A stretch of DNA of 64,000 bases from Edaphochlamys debaryana (Eukaryota; Chlorophyta; Chlorophyceae; Chlamydomonadales). A program made the position numbers and the translations under genes. The stretch is from assembly GCA_016858145.1 (NCBI GenBank), contig JAEHOE010000031.1, positions 372,001-436,000 on the forward strand. The letters run 5' to 3'. The notes beneath the pieces are model-generated. The model was not told the origin of the DNA, did not search any database, and saw nothing but the letters and a program-made list of their open reading frames with translations. Below, in pieces: positions 10,327-21,720 of this stretch (positions within the stretch are counted from its first letter, which is position 1; the number at the start of each line of letters is the position of its first letter).

Positions 10327-12478
10327 ATGGCGGCGGTGGAGACCCGTGCGCAGAGGTAAAGCCATGGGAAAGGGATGGATGGCCCACGCGCGCGCAGAAG
10401 CTTCCAGCGCTACGCGGCGCCGATAGGGTCACGCGGCCGCGTCGGGCTTATGGATTGGCAGCGGACCTCGCCGTGCGGCGCGGCGTGTGCGCGAGCAGCA
10501 AAGAAGCGGCGAGACGTCCGTTACCTGAGGCCCACGGCGCCCCTCTCGGTGGCCCCACCTCCTGCAGCGGCCGTCTCGCAACCACCTCTGGCTGTCCGCG
10601 CGTCGCCCGCCTCCTGGCGCCCTCTGTCCTGCGCCGTCAAACTGCCCAACACCTTCTGCCGTGTGGCGGCGTAACTGGGCACGGCGTGACCCGACGCCTC
10701 GTATTGGCGGCGGCCCGCCGCGGTGGCCGGCCAGACCCGTTGGAGGACCGGCGCAGCGAGGGCTTTCAATTCAGCAAGCAGAAAGGCGCCTACTGGGTGT
10801 CATTTGGCAGAAACTATGAGTTCAAGGCAAGGGATGGGGGGCAGGACGCTACGGTTGGGCTCCGGGGCTGGGGCTTACTGGCCGGCGGCGCTCGTGAACG
10901 TCTTGCTAGGCACTTGGGGCACTTGATGGCAACCAAGCGACTCTGCGAGGTGAAAGAAGCTTCGGACCTTTCTCCCCCATCCTGGCGCCAGATCCGCGAG
11001 GAGGAGGCCTGGAAGCTAGCGGTCCCCATGCTTGGGGGCCTTATACTGGCCACCTCACTCATTGGTGCGTCGGGGCCTTTGCATCACTGCTTCCGCCCGG
11101 GCTTCCTCGTGGGCAGTGCGCTTCCTCCTACACAGCCCGATCAGTCTTCTCTTGCACAGCCCGATGTGTATCTCGCCCACGCCTTCATCTGCCAGCGCCT
11201 GCCTGCGAGTGCAATCCTCGCCCCTTGCCCCGCGCCCCTTGCCCCTTGCCCCAGGCCCGCTGCTGGTGGGGATTGCCTTCACGACAGTAGCCATAGGCGC
11301 GGCGCTGTCCGCAGGTGTGCGCCGGGGTGCGGGGCGTGCCGGGTGGTGCGTAACCCCTGTCACCCCTTGTACCGGCCGCAACCTTCTTTCTTGACCGCCC
11401 CCCAATGACCTCAGGGGCGCTCTTCACGTCCCTCTTCCTGCCCTTCTTCGTGATGGCGGGCATGGGGGCTCTCTTCTTCGGTGTGTGGCTTGGGGGGGGG
11501 CCTGGGGGCTGCATGCTGCGCTGGGTGTGAGCGATCCAGGCCCTTCGCCGGCGGAGATGCAGGAGGCCGGTGTACAGAACATACAGCAAGGCAGCGTAGA
11601 GGGCCGCATTGACGGTCCCTCGCCCGCCCCCTTTCCGCCCAGGTATCACCACCTTCTCGGCATTCGCCACCCTGGGAACGGCACTCCTGCTGCCCAACCT
11701 CATCAGCCTGGTGCGGGGGGCGGGGCGGAGAGCAGGGAGGGCCTGCAGTTTTGAGGTAGCGCAATGGCCGCCTCACCTCCTCTCAGCTCTCTCAAACCCC
11801 GCCTGTGTCCTGGCATCACTCTCTGCAGGCGGTGGCCGGCGCGGGCCTGGGCCTGGGCGCCATGGCGGTGGGCCTGGTGCTGCGCCCCGCGGCGGAGCGC
11901 GCCAAGGGTGCGTGCGGGTGCGGGGCGGGCGGGCCGTGCGCTGCAAAGGACAGTCAGGGAGGGAAGTGGTGGAGGCCACTGTAGCACTCAGCGTTCGGCC
12001 GTCCTGGTATCACTTTTGCTCCGCCTGCGCCCCACAAACGCACGGCCGCAGACCGCTACAACGAGGAGGGGAACGGCCAGGCGGACAGCGGCCGCCGCGG
12101 CAAGGTCACGAGCGGGGAGCCCGAGGTCACTGTGGAGGTGGACCCGGAGACGGACAGGTGGGCAGAGCTGGGGCAATGGGCCTGGGAGGGGCGGAAGCGA
12201 ACGAGCGAAGCTCCGCAGTTGCCGCGTTCCCGGGCCCAAGCGAAGCTCCGCAGCTGCCGCATTCCCGGGCTTGACAGACGTGCTTGCGTTCTGCAAGCGT
12301 GGCAAGGGCCTCGCACGCGTCCCTGCACTCATACTGCCGGCAGCTCCGGTCCTCTATATATAGACAACGATGTGTGCCCGTCCCTGTAACTCGCAGGCAG
12401 CTCAAGGAGTTCGATGAGCTGCTCAAGGACCGTGAGGCAGCCCGCCGCCGCGCGGAGCGCTTCCGCCAGGGACGCTAA
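10327..12478 (+). CDS. Predicted multi-pass (organellar?) membrane protein, unknown function
   Basis: Seven well-phased exons support the gene from about 10700: an exon ending 11064, then 11255-11314, 11415-11480, 11643-11710, 11829-11907, 12052-12157 and 12397-12478 (stop TAA). The exon ending 11064 includes the string KGAYWVSFGRNYEF and then EEAWKLAVPMLGGLILATSLIG. The next four exons are almost purely hydrophobic, giving four or so membrane segments. The C-terminus is charged and helical (EFDELLKDREAARRRAERF). An Arg/Ala-rich N-terminal part would suit a transit peptide. The start is not fixed: the main frame lacks an ATG before the conserved part, so a short upstream exon (for example from the ATG at 10327) or a start in another exon is needed. 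A GC donor may follow the codons for YEFK near 10828. Family not recognised. Confidence 0.6.
12205..12270 (+). repeat. Two-copy 35-bp tandem repeat in an intron
   Basis: The unit gcgaagctccgcagttgccg... at 12205-12235 recurs at 12240-12270 with two mismatches, inside the last intron of the membrane-protein gene. Confidence 0.75.
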
Positions 12479-13407
12479 ACTGGAAGTGACCGGAAGCCGA
12501 CAGGCGCCTTTTAGTGGGGGGAGGGCTGTGGCATGGTGCGACAGGGCATGCAGGTCGAGGCCGTCTGCCGGGGGGATGTTGCAGTCGTGTGTGGCTGCAG
12601 AGCAGGAACTGCCGGGAAGTGCTGGGTTGCCAAGGTTGTTTGTTCAGGCATCCAGGCTACAACGAGTGTTGCTCGTGTGACGTTGCGCACAGTGAAGGTG
12701 GAAGGGGCTCCGAAGGAATGGGAATAGAAGGCTTGGGGTCGATTCCATCGACGTGGGGCATCGCCGTGGGGGAGGTGGGCATAGCCAGGGGAAAGCAGGG
12801 GCCGGTGCTGGCGCTTGAGGTGTGAGGTGGCGGGTGACAGGGAGCCGTGCCGGTTACAGCATCCGGCGTTCAAGCACATGTCAAACGTTGTGCTTTGAGT
12901 CTCCTAATTCGTCCCTATGCACTAGGCAAATCGGTGCTACTGGGTCTCTGTGCCACGCTTATCGGGCGAAACACACCCCGACGGCCTTCGATCAGCGACC
13001 GTCACCGCTGTTCTATGCACAACAAATAGATACCCTAATTAGCCTAATTGACAGACTCCGCCTCCACTGCTTTTGTTGACCGCGGCCCCCACACCGCCGA
13101 GCTCTCTAGACGCTGGACCAGGCCCAACCAGCGCCTGCTCCCAGCAGTGCGCTAGGGAAGCAAAACAGATGACAAGCTAACGGCTTGTGGCAAGAGCTTG
13201 GCGCCAAGCGGCAACATGGTCGCCAAGGTAGTTCCTGTGTCTGGATGCACGTCCCGCTGCCAAGCCAGGCTCCAATCTGCGTGCTAGCTGCACGCTGTTA
13301 CAGATGGTACAGATGGTCGTTGTGACCTCGCGACCCTCGCCCTGGTTGATTCGTCCCGACTGCGCAGAGCGAAGCCAGCATCCCTGTTTCCAGGGCGCTC
13401 TCGAAGC
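12479..13407. other. Intergenic, no gene seen
   Basis: Holds the 3' UTR of the membrane-protein gene and the promoter side of the next gene. Sequence around 12890-13075 is noticeably lower in GC than its surroundings. No open frame with coding character was found. Confidence 0.5.
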
Positions 13408-16400
13408 TTGCGGTTGCAACCGACCTGGGGACGGCTGCAAGGTGGGGCCGGACGCAGGGAGTTGGGCGGAGCACCGAGGGCGTTGCCCGTGCGGGTCAGC
13501 GACGGCACCCTTGCCCTCCGGGCCCCTGCACTGAGCCTCTCTTTCGCGTGCACACCGCCACACCACGCAGGGCCTCCACGGCGGCTCCCAGTGGAGCAGC
13601 TGGAGGCGGCGGAGGCCGGGCGCCAGGGACTCCCCCAAGGCAGGCGCGGGGCTAAGGGCGGGGCTCCGGCGCGGGCCTTCGAGAGGGATGTATACTGGTC
13701 ATCTGCGGTTTGCAGGACCTGGGTGGACTCTTGACGCCTCCTTCATTCATGCAACCACTCTGCAGGCATGCACCACTGCGAAAGCCCCCTCCGCTGGCCC
13801 CGGGAAGGGCCGCGACGGCGGCAGCGGGTAGCGGCGTGTTCTCCACCGGAGGGAGGCCCGCTCCGCCGACCGTCACTGCGCCGGCCACGGCTGCGGCAGC
13901 GCCAGGCGCTGTCTCACCGCGGGTGCTCCCGCCTCTACCTCCAGGCGCTGCCGCCAACGCGGCCGCCAAGCTGCCCTCGCCCTCACACCCCGGCCCGCCG
14001 CAGCCCGCCTGGGCGGCCCCCGCCCACCCGCATCCGCACTCCCAGCCCGCCCTACCACCGGCGGGGTCTGCACCCACGGCCGCCCCATTCCACTCCTCCC
14101 CGGGCCCACGCCGGCCCAGCCCGGGCCCCGGGCCCGGCCCTGCTCCCTCGGGCCACTCCTCTAGCTCGATAGCGGCGGAGCTCCTGGCCTCAGCCAAGAG
14201 CCACCCGGGTCTGCCCCCGGGCCTCCTGGCACAGCTCCACAACGCGGGGCGCAGCGGCAGCGCAGGCAAGCACCGGGGCAAGCAGGCAGCGCCGGTGCTG
14301 GCGGCGCCCGCAGCGGTCGACCATCACGTGAACGGGGTCCGGCCGCTCAGCCCCCGCTCGCGAGCCCGGGCGACGGCGGCGCTGACGAACGGGGCCTCCC
14401 CTGCCTCTGGCGCCGCAGCGGCGGTGCTGGCGGGGCCGCCGCCCGCCGCGGTTGCGTCGCTGAGTCCCGAGGCGCTGGCTCTGCTGATGGCGCCAGCGGG
14501 AGGTTCGCCGGGCGCAGGCGGGGGCGCCGGGGCGGGGCAGGGCGCTGGCATGCTGGTGATGCGGAAGTCGGCCCCGGTGGTGGGGCCGGCCGGAATGGCC
14601 CTGCGCCCGTCGACGGCGGCGGCTGGCTGGGACGCGCGGCCTGGGTCCTCGGCAGCGGCGGCGGCGGCTCCGCCAGCGACTGCGGGGCACCCTTCAAGGT
14701 GGGGTGTGTGGGGGTTCTGCTGTGCATTGGTGGTTTGGCGGGCATCTGTATCGGGTGGGGGTGGGGAAGCGGGGGCTGGGTTGGTCCTCGGCAGCCACAG
14801 CACTTCAGCGCGGGTGGGCGTTGCTCTGCAGAGGCAGCGGCGGGGCGGGACGCTCTGGAAACAGGCAGCCGCGAGGCCGAACCTGCGGTATGTCAAAATA
14901 ATCGCGTTTCGGCTCACCAGTGGCCAGCGTGGTCGTCATGGTCCTCATCGCTCCAGTTGACGTCCGAGAGGTTGTCGAGAGCTCTGCAAAAGCCAAGGGA
15001 GCGTGGAGTTGGTCAGTCGCGGGGCGGGCCAGCAACGCCGAGTGCACAGCAACGCCGGGAAATGGGCAGGCGTGAAGGCCAATTGCCAAGTGAACGTGTT
15101 CTATGCCCTTTGGCTGGGCTTGGTGCGGCCGCCAGTCAGCTTCGTGCGGCCCTCACGCGTCGGCGACGGGGAACACGCCTAGCAGGCCCGACGCGGGGAC
15201 CCTTTGCTTACCCAGCGGTCGGCCGCTGCTGCTTGCTGAAGAACATGTCCAGTTGTGCGAGCCAAGAAGTAACGCCGCTCGACTGCGTCGGGACCGGCAT
15301 GGCGAGCGCGCCCTGGACTATCGGGCTGCGTCGCTGGCCTGAGGCTGAGGTGGCTGTGGCTGGCGCAGCGGAGTGCTGCGACACCACATGAAGCCGCTGT
15401 CGTCGCCCGACGGCGGGGCGGGACAGGGCGCAGGAGGAGCGCGCGAAGGTGGCCATGTTGAGAGTGGACTCGCGGGAAGGTGGACGAGTCGGTGAAAGGC
15501 TTACAAAGAGAGGTGTCGAAGACAAGTTGATGTAGAGGAGTGATGCTTTTGCACTTTGGTTGGCTTGCGGCGCAGGGCACAACACCCTTTTAGCCAGCGC
15601 ACAGGGCCGGCAACGATGCGACGGCCGTACTGGATCCAAGTTGCAGCTCCCAGGCCCCCAACTGCTCGCTCCAATTTCGCTCGAAGGCATTGCGTAGGCG
15701 ACGAGCCTTACAGCTCTAGCTGATGCGGGCAGAGGGGCATGCACCGGGCCTCGCAACGGGTCCGGAGTTTCAGGGCTGTTGCTGTTGCGTTGTGCTGAGA
15801 TTTGCCGGTGCATTGCAGGGCCACGGCCGCCAAGTGATGTTTGGGCCACGCCTTCCCTGTGCGGCGCCCTTCGCCCAGCACCCTGTGCCCTGAACCCTGA
15901 ATCCCTGCGCCTCAACCACCCTCCTGCCATTCCTTCGCAGGCCTGCGGTCACTCCCCACATCACCATGCCGTACAAGCCGGGCGCCATCCGCCTGCCCCC
16001 AGGCGGAGTGCCGGGCATCACGGCCGCCGTAGCGTTGCCAGCCCCCGGCTCGGGGGGCTCGGGGGACCGGCCTGGCACAGCGGCGTCCGCCACCATGCCG
16101 CCAGCCGCGTCCCTAGCGGCATGGACCGACCCCTCCCGGCCGCCGACGTCCGCCGCAGGGCCGCGCCCCGTGACCGCCAGCCCCCTGACCCACTCGCTCT
16201 CCGCGGACCCCTCGGGGCCCGTCCTCCTACGGGTTCCTCAGCGGCCCGAAACGGGTGCAGCGGGCGGCGGCCGGGCGGGCCTCCCGCCGCGCAGCGCAAA
16301 TCCCCGGCTGCCGCCCGTGCCCGGCACGGCCGCCTCCGCGCCAGGCGGCCCTGTACGGCGGTTTTCTGATGTGGGGCTCAGCTCACAGCTGTCAGCTGAA

Positions 16401-17843
16401 GAGCTCAAACAAGTCATGGCGGTGCTGGCAGTCGTACGGCCGCAGACTGCGGCCGCGCTGTTGCAGAGGCCCACGACGGCCGGGGGCCCGGCTGGGCCTG
16501 GAGGGGCCTGCGTTGGAGCGGGGGCCTCCGCCGTGGGCCTGCTGCGGCCGGCCACGGCGGGGCCCGCGGGGCGGCGGCCGGGGTCCGCTCGGGCGCCACC
16601 AGCCGCCCGCTCCACCGGTACGGCAGCCCGGCTGGGCGGTGGGGTGGGCTCCCTGGTTCCACCCGGCACAGCCGGGCCGGCGCCTGGCGGCGAGGAGGGT
16701 GGCGACACGGGCAAGGAGGGCGAGGGGGGCGTCGTGCCGCGGCCTCCTGCCTCGGGCCGCCCGCCCGCCTCGCGGCCCCTCACCCGCACACGCTCCGCCC
16801 CTGCATCAGCCCCCTTGGGCGCCCCGCCCAGCCGCGCCGGCTCCTCCGGCGGCCGACGGTTGCCCTCGGCCGGCGCCGCCGCTGAGGCAGCCACGGCGGC
16901 TGCGGTTGCTGCCACGGCGGAGGCTGCCGCAGCGGGCGTGGGCATCGGTGCCTTGGGCGCCCGACCCGGCACTGCGGCACCCGGCGGCGGCAACCCGCTC
17001 CTCTCCTCGCTCTTGCCCATTCCCGAAGACGCCGAGCTGCCGGGCGGCGGCGGCCTGCCAACCGCCGGTGCGGTTAGCGGTTGGGGGTTGCCACCGTTGG
17101 AGCCGTTGGACCCGGACCCGCAGCTGGACAAGGCGTGGGCCGCCATTGTTGCCGCCAACCAGCGGCCCGACACGGGAGCTCTGGTGGGCGGCCTGGACGT
17201 CTTCAGCAGGCCACGTGAGTCTGCGCAGACCTTCGGGGTGGCGGGCTCCAGTCGAGGGGCCAGAAGAACCTGCGGGCCTAGTGGATTCCTGTGCTTGCCC
17301 CGGACCGGTCAGGCCGCATGGAGGCTGGCGTGGGGTTGCGTCGACGAGCGCAGACGCGCGCGGCTGCCACCGTCACTGCGCTTACCTGCCTCTTATCCCC
17401 TCCCCGCCCCCCCCCACCCCCATGCAGCCACGGGTGCGTTCCGGCTGGTGCGGCAGGCGGCGCCCATGGTCCTGGTGCTGGACGACCTGGCGCAGAGCAC
17501 CCCGGAGGTGGGGCGGGGGCTAGGGGGGGGGCTGGGGAGCGTGTAGGAAGCTGGGCTGCGCCGCCTGCAGGCGCCAGGGTCCTGCTGACCGTACTGGTCC
17601 TGACAACTCCCTCGCCGGCTTCTGCCCGACTACCGCCATGCCCGGTCGAAGGTTGGAGGTTGCAGCCCCGTGTCGGAATTGACCCTTCCCTTTCGCTACT
17701 GCTGCCCGCACTTGATGGGTTGTTGGCCGCGTGTCCTTAGCCTTCCCCCGCGCTCCTTCCTGCCGCAGGTGGTGGAACGGGAGCTGGAGCACATGAGCCT
17801 GGACGAGCTGCAGGCGCTAAGGAGCCAGCTGGGCATGGGCTGA
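13408..17843 (+). CDS. Low-complexity Ala/Pro/Gly-rich protein of unknown function
   Basis: Secure exons, with matching phases: 13766-14698, 15941-17214, 17428-17507 and 17769-17843 (stop TGA). A further upstream exon near 13571-13690 is likely (it can encode PVEQLEAAEAGRQGLPQGRR) but its frame link and the true start are unresolved, so the 5' limit is approximate. Most of the protein is disordered Ala/Pro/Gly/Arg sequence. Islands that look structured are LSAEELKQVMAVLAVVRPQT near 16395-16450, a segment LDKAWAAIVAANQRPDTGAL near 17126-17185, and the C-terminus RLVRQAAPMVLVLDDLAQ then VVERELEHMSLDELQALRSQ. The intron 14699-15940 contains copy 2 of the duplicated element in antisense. No known family recognised. 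Confidence 0.65.
14852..15785 (-). repeat. Duplicated ~0.94 kb element, copy 2, inside an intron
   Basis: Second copy of 8908-9849. It lies wholly within intron 14699-15940 of the low-complexity gene, in reverse orientation to that gene. Relative to copy 1 it lacks the 10-nt gcctgcgctt segment near its end (about 15769) and has a better polypyrimidine-CAG acceptor before its second exon. The very high identity over 0.94 kb, including non-coding parts, points to recent duplication or ongoing gene conversion. Confidence 0.85.
14918..15456 (-). pseudogene. Captured 5' gene fragment, copy 2
   Basis: Same two-exon structure as copy 1: exon 1 at 15456-15212 and exon 2 at 14983-14918, with intact frame, donor GTAAGC, acceptor TTTTGCAG and donor GTGAGC. 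The intact frame means the fragment may be young, or that one copy is still transcribed. Truncated in intron 2 like copy 1. Confidence 0.6.
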
Positions 17844-18571
17844 GGGCGGGGCTGTGGAGGGGTCAAGAGCACGCAGCAGCGGGTATGGGTGGGTGAGGCC
17901 ACGGGGCATGGGCAAGAGTGGGTGGGCTAGCCGAGCGCCCAACGCGTGAATGCTTGCCGCAGGGCCATGAAAGTTGCGTGGCTGGTGTGGGTGGGCGACG
18001 TGGTGCAGAGAGGCTGCGCAGTGCGGTGCGCAGGGCCCTGCAGCTAGAGTTCCGAGTGATCCTCGAGGACCGTGCGTCAAGGTGCTGTGAGCCTGGGTGT
18101 ACCATGGCTACGAAGTAGCCGTGAGCAATACAATGGGTAGCTATATACCGCATCGCATGACAGGCCTAAGCTCGATTATATTTCTACAGCCCTGCTTGAC
18201 AAGGCTGGGGTCAACCTTGGGCTGCGGTGTGGAACGATGCACCGGAGGCTGTACGCTGTGCAATGGCGAGTGCGGTCAAATTGGGTGGCGAGCGCTGGGA
18301 GTAGGTACTGAGGGATTGAAGGCATCCGGCCATTGCCGTCGGCCATGTATGCAGGGCCCGTGCATTGCGTACTACAGCAGATGCGTTGCGCGGCACATGA
18401 AAGCATGATCGACGATGTCCTGTAAAGATTCCAGATTTGCCTAGCCCCATGTCGACACCTCGCCTCAGCGCATCCGTTGAACAACTCCCCATCCAGTCCC
18501 CGATCTGGATCCATATGCGGCCCCTGCAACCCGCATGCGACCCCCCCTCACACCCTCCAAGTCTGCCCTAC
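17844..18571. other. Convergent intergenic region
   Basis: Separates the 3' ends of the low-complexity gene (+) and the CDC50 gene (-). A TGTAA at 18421-18425 on the plus strand could end the former's transcript. Nothing else seen. Confidence 0.5.
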
Positions 18572-20985
18572 TCACGCCACCCTCCTCCACACCGCCGCCA
18601 GCACCAGCAGCAGCGCCGCCCCAGCCGCCCCCAGGCCCGCCAACGACAGCAGTACGGCGGGCAGCACTGTATTACTCATGCCGTACCACGACTGGCTGGA
18701 CAGCACTACGGTCTTGGACCCGCCCCACGCATAGCTGTCGTACCGATTTGCGACGGCCAACCGCAGGCGGCAGCCCGCGGGCAGCTCCTTGTCGATGATG
18801 CCGTACAGCTTGAGCGCGGTGGGCCTGGGGCCAGTCGGGATTAGGGGGGCGACGTATAACTCAACGCAGCCGTCACGCCAACACAATGCAGTAACCGCAA
18901 GCAAAGCTGCCCTGCGTAGGCCTCAATCGCCCCCACGCCACATGTATGCCAAGGACCGTCTTCTGCCCCTCTTCTTGTTCCACATATCCTCACCTGGACG
19001 GCGGCCGCATCCACACGTGCAGGTCAGTCGCCTGCCGTACCGGCGCCGCCAGAGCGCCGCCCTCCCGGCTGGCGGGCTGCGTGTTGAGGTTGGTTGCGTT
19101 GTACATGCCGTACAGCCGCCGGGCCTCCAGGGGCCATGCCACGGCGTCCCGGTCCAGGGGCAGCGGGGCGTAGGGGGCGGCGGCGGAGGGGGGGGCGGTG
19201 GTTGCTTGGGAAGAAGAGGAGGGGGAGGGGAGGGTGGTGGCGGGCTCCGGCTCCGCCACCGCCAGGCCCCCGCCGCTGCTGCCGGAGCTGCTGACGTCAG
19301 CGCCTGACGCCGCAGCCCCACACGTGGCGGGGTCTGCGAAGAGAAGCAGGGGGGAGTGGGTAGTGGGCAGCGAGGGGGCGAGCGAGGGTTGGTCCACAGA
19401 ACGCATATGTGGAGTCCGGCCAGCTGACACACACCCGACGCACCTGCCGCCAGCGCATAGGTGTCGTTGAAGAGGGAGGCCGCCCTCAGGCCGCAAGGGT
19501 TGATCAGGCCCCGGTCGGGCAGGGAGGCGTTGGGGCCGCCGCCCAGCCACAGCCGCGGCTCACACCTGGGCCCATCGGTTGGGCGGGGCGAGGGGTGGGT
19601 GGGGTGAAGGGGGATGAGTGTCGAGGGCTGGCACTGCACGCGGGATTGGACACAGGACCGCAGGGGCATGGGGCCCTTGCGGATCTGCACACCGAATGAG
19701 CACACACACCTGACGACGCAAGTGCCTTGATAGGAACTCGCGTGCACACTCACTTGACGAAAGCACCGACTTCAGGGAAGCAGAGTTCGCGAGCGCGGAA
19801 CTGCCCGGTCCCTTTCCGCCGATGTAGAGCACCGGTACAAGCCTCACTCAGCATACGGCGAATACCGGCACAAGCCTCACGCACAAAGTAAGGCACTGAC
19901 CAAAGCCGCACTCGTCGCCCCGGCCTCCCCTCTCGACAGCACTCTCCCGGTATCACCCGCCCCTCCCACGCCCGGCCCCGGGACCCACGTGCTGAGCTCC
20001 CCAGCCGCCAGCGTCTCCCCCGCCAGCTGGTCCCGACTGACGCTCCGTACGTAGCGCTTGTGGGTGCCGTACAGCCCGCTCAGCTCGTACAGCACGTACA
20101 CGGGTGGCCTCAGCCGGCGGCGCAGTGGCGGCAGCTCCAGCACCTGCCGTACGCCGGCGTCACCCGCGGACGCCAGGTCGGACTGGGCGTCCTGATGCCT
20201 GGGAGGGTTGGCGGAGGTGAAATCCACACGGTGGTTGCTGCTGAAGCCGGAAACGGCGGGTTGAGATCGGATGCCCCTGATAGCACCAGCGCTTTCTCTC
20301 CCGTGTGCTGAAGGTCTCTCCATCCCTTCCCTCGACACGCGCTCACCAACCCCGCTCACGTCCTCACTAGACCGCCTGCCCCGCCGCCGCTGGGGTCTCC
20401 AAAGGGGCCCAGCGGCGGAGCGTCGTCGTACGGCACCCGCACCTCCGCCGCCTGGTGCGCCGCCAGCAGCAGCGGCACGCCCAGGCCCAGCCCAACCGCC
20501 ACCAGTACGGCCATAACCGCCAGTGCTCCGTACAGAGTCGGCATGGGCCGGAACGTGTCGTACGTCTGCTCCCGGAAGCGCCGGACGGCGCCGTCGCGGG
20601 GGTCGGCGGCGGAGGCGCCGGCAGGCGCAACGGCGGCGGCGGGGGACCCTGCGTGCAGCCGCCGGCTGTGATGGGAGCGGTGCGCGTGCGGCAGGCTGGT
20701 TGGGTCGGGGTCGGGGGGCGGGACGGGAGGGGCGAGCGGGTTCCACTGCCACAGGGTCTGCCCGCCCCCGCCCCCACGGTCCGAGCGGGCGGTGGCGGAG
20801 GCGGGGCGGTCGGGCGGCAGCGGGGAGCCGGGGAGCGGGGGCTGCGAGGCCGAGGCAGAGGCAGAGGTGGCCGCGGAGGGACCCGCTGGGCCGCGCGCCG
20901 CCTCATCCTCGGGCGACCGCGGCCCCAGGGCCCCGAGCTGCAGCGCGGCGTGGGGCTCGGGCTGCAGCGGTCGCAAGGGCCGCAT
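18572..20985 (-). CDS. CDC50/LEM3-family protein, P4-ATPase (flippase) beta-subunit
   Basis: Five exons on the minus strand, 20985-20360, 20198-19989, 19565-19444, 19333-18994 and 18824-18572, sum to 1551 nt (516 aa) with all phases closing. CDC50 proteins chaperone P4-ATPases from the ER and are needed for phospholipid flipping. Seen here: a cytosolic FREQTYDTFRPMP segment before TM1 (about residues 151-175), the lumenal motif LSGLYGTHKRYVRS, the signature INPCGLRAASLFNDTYAL, VWMRPPS...LKLYG, a VVLSSQSWYGMSN segment and a C-terminal TM2. NAS, NDT and NAT sequons are present. Odd: about 135 extra N-terminal residues, Ala/Pro/Ser-rich with a His-rich patch; family members elsewhere have roughly 30-50 residues before TM1. 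Plant relatives are the ALA-interacting subunits (ALIS). The partner ATPase is not in the window. Confidence 0.92.
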
Positions 20986-21720
20986 TTCTTTGCTAGTATG
21001 AACTGGGGTTGTGAGAGCGACGTCACCGGCTCTCTGCGCTGGGCACCTGGGTGCTAGCGCCTGGTGAGGCGCATTGCGGCTATGTCAGTAGTGGATGTGC
21101 GTGCAGTGCTGCGGTGCTGCGTTGCCGCGTCGGGATGCGTTGCTCGCAGGAGCGGGTCCGAAGGGCTGGATCTCCTGCATGGCGTTTTGGCGGGACGGCG
21201 GGATTCCCCGCGCTGCCGCCTTCCGCTCCCGCCGCCTCGGCTGCGCAGCTTTCACCCGCACAACAGCGACACACACAAGATCTTATTCGCGCAGCCACAG
21301 GAGCATCCCCCAGCGCTACGGACCGCAGCCCGCCTGGAACTCGGAGCGCCAAGCTTTCGGCCACCGCTACCAGGCGCTTTCAGCCTCCGGCGCCGCGCCG
21401 CTGCCGGGCTATTCATTGGTGAGGCCCCTGCTGCGGCGCGGGGTGACTGCGGGGAGCGCGCAGAGGGCCAGAGCGTTCCCGCCTCAAGCGCACGGCGCTT
21501 ATCCCCGTTTCGCTTCAAGGCTCCTCACCCCCTCTTCCGACCCGACCGCCCCTTCCCTCCTCACGCTCCATCCGCAGGCCTATCGCTCCTCCAAAGCCGA
21601 CTCCAATCCGACCCCGACCCCAGCGACACAGCCCGCGTGCTAGGTCAGGGGCCCAGCCTCCGCGGCCTTCGCCGGCTGCCAGAGCCCCCCCGCCCCCGCC
21701 TTAGCCCCCCGCCGTGCAGC
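20986..21720. promoter_or_regulatory. Divergent promoter region between CDC50 (-) and paralogue A (+)
   Basis: 735 bp between two divergently transcribed genes. It must hold both promoters. On the plus strand the paralogue A frame stays open back to an ATG at 21082, so an N-terminal extension of about 213 residues cannot be excluded, but the composition is poor and nothing in it resembles paralogue B. Confidence 0.5.
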
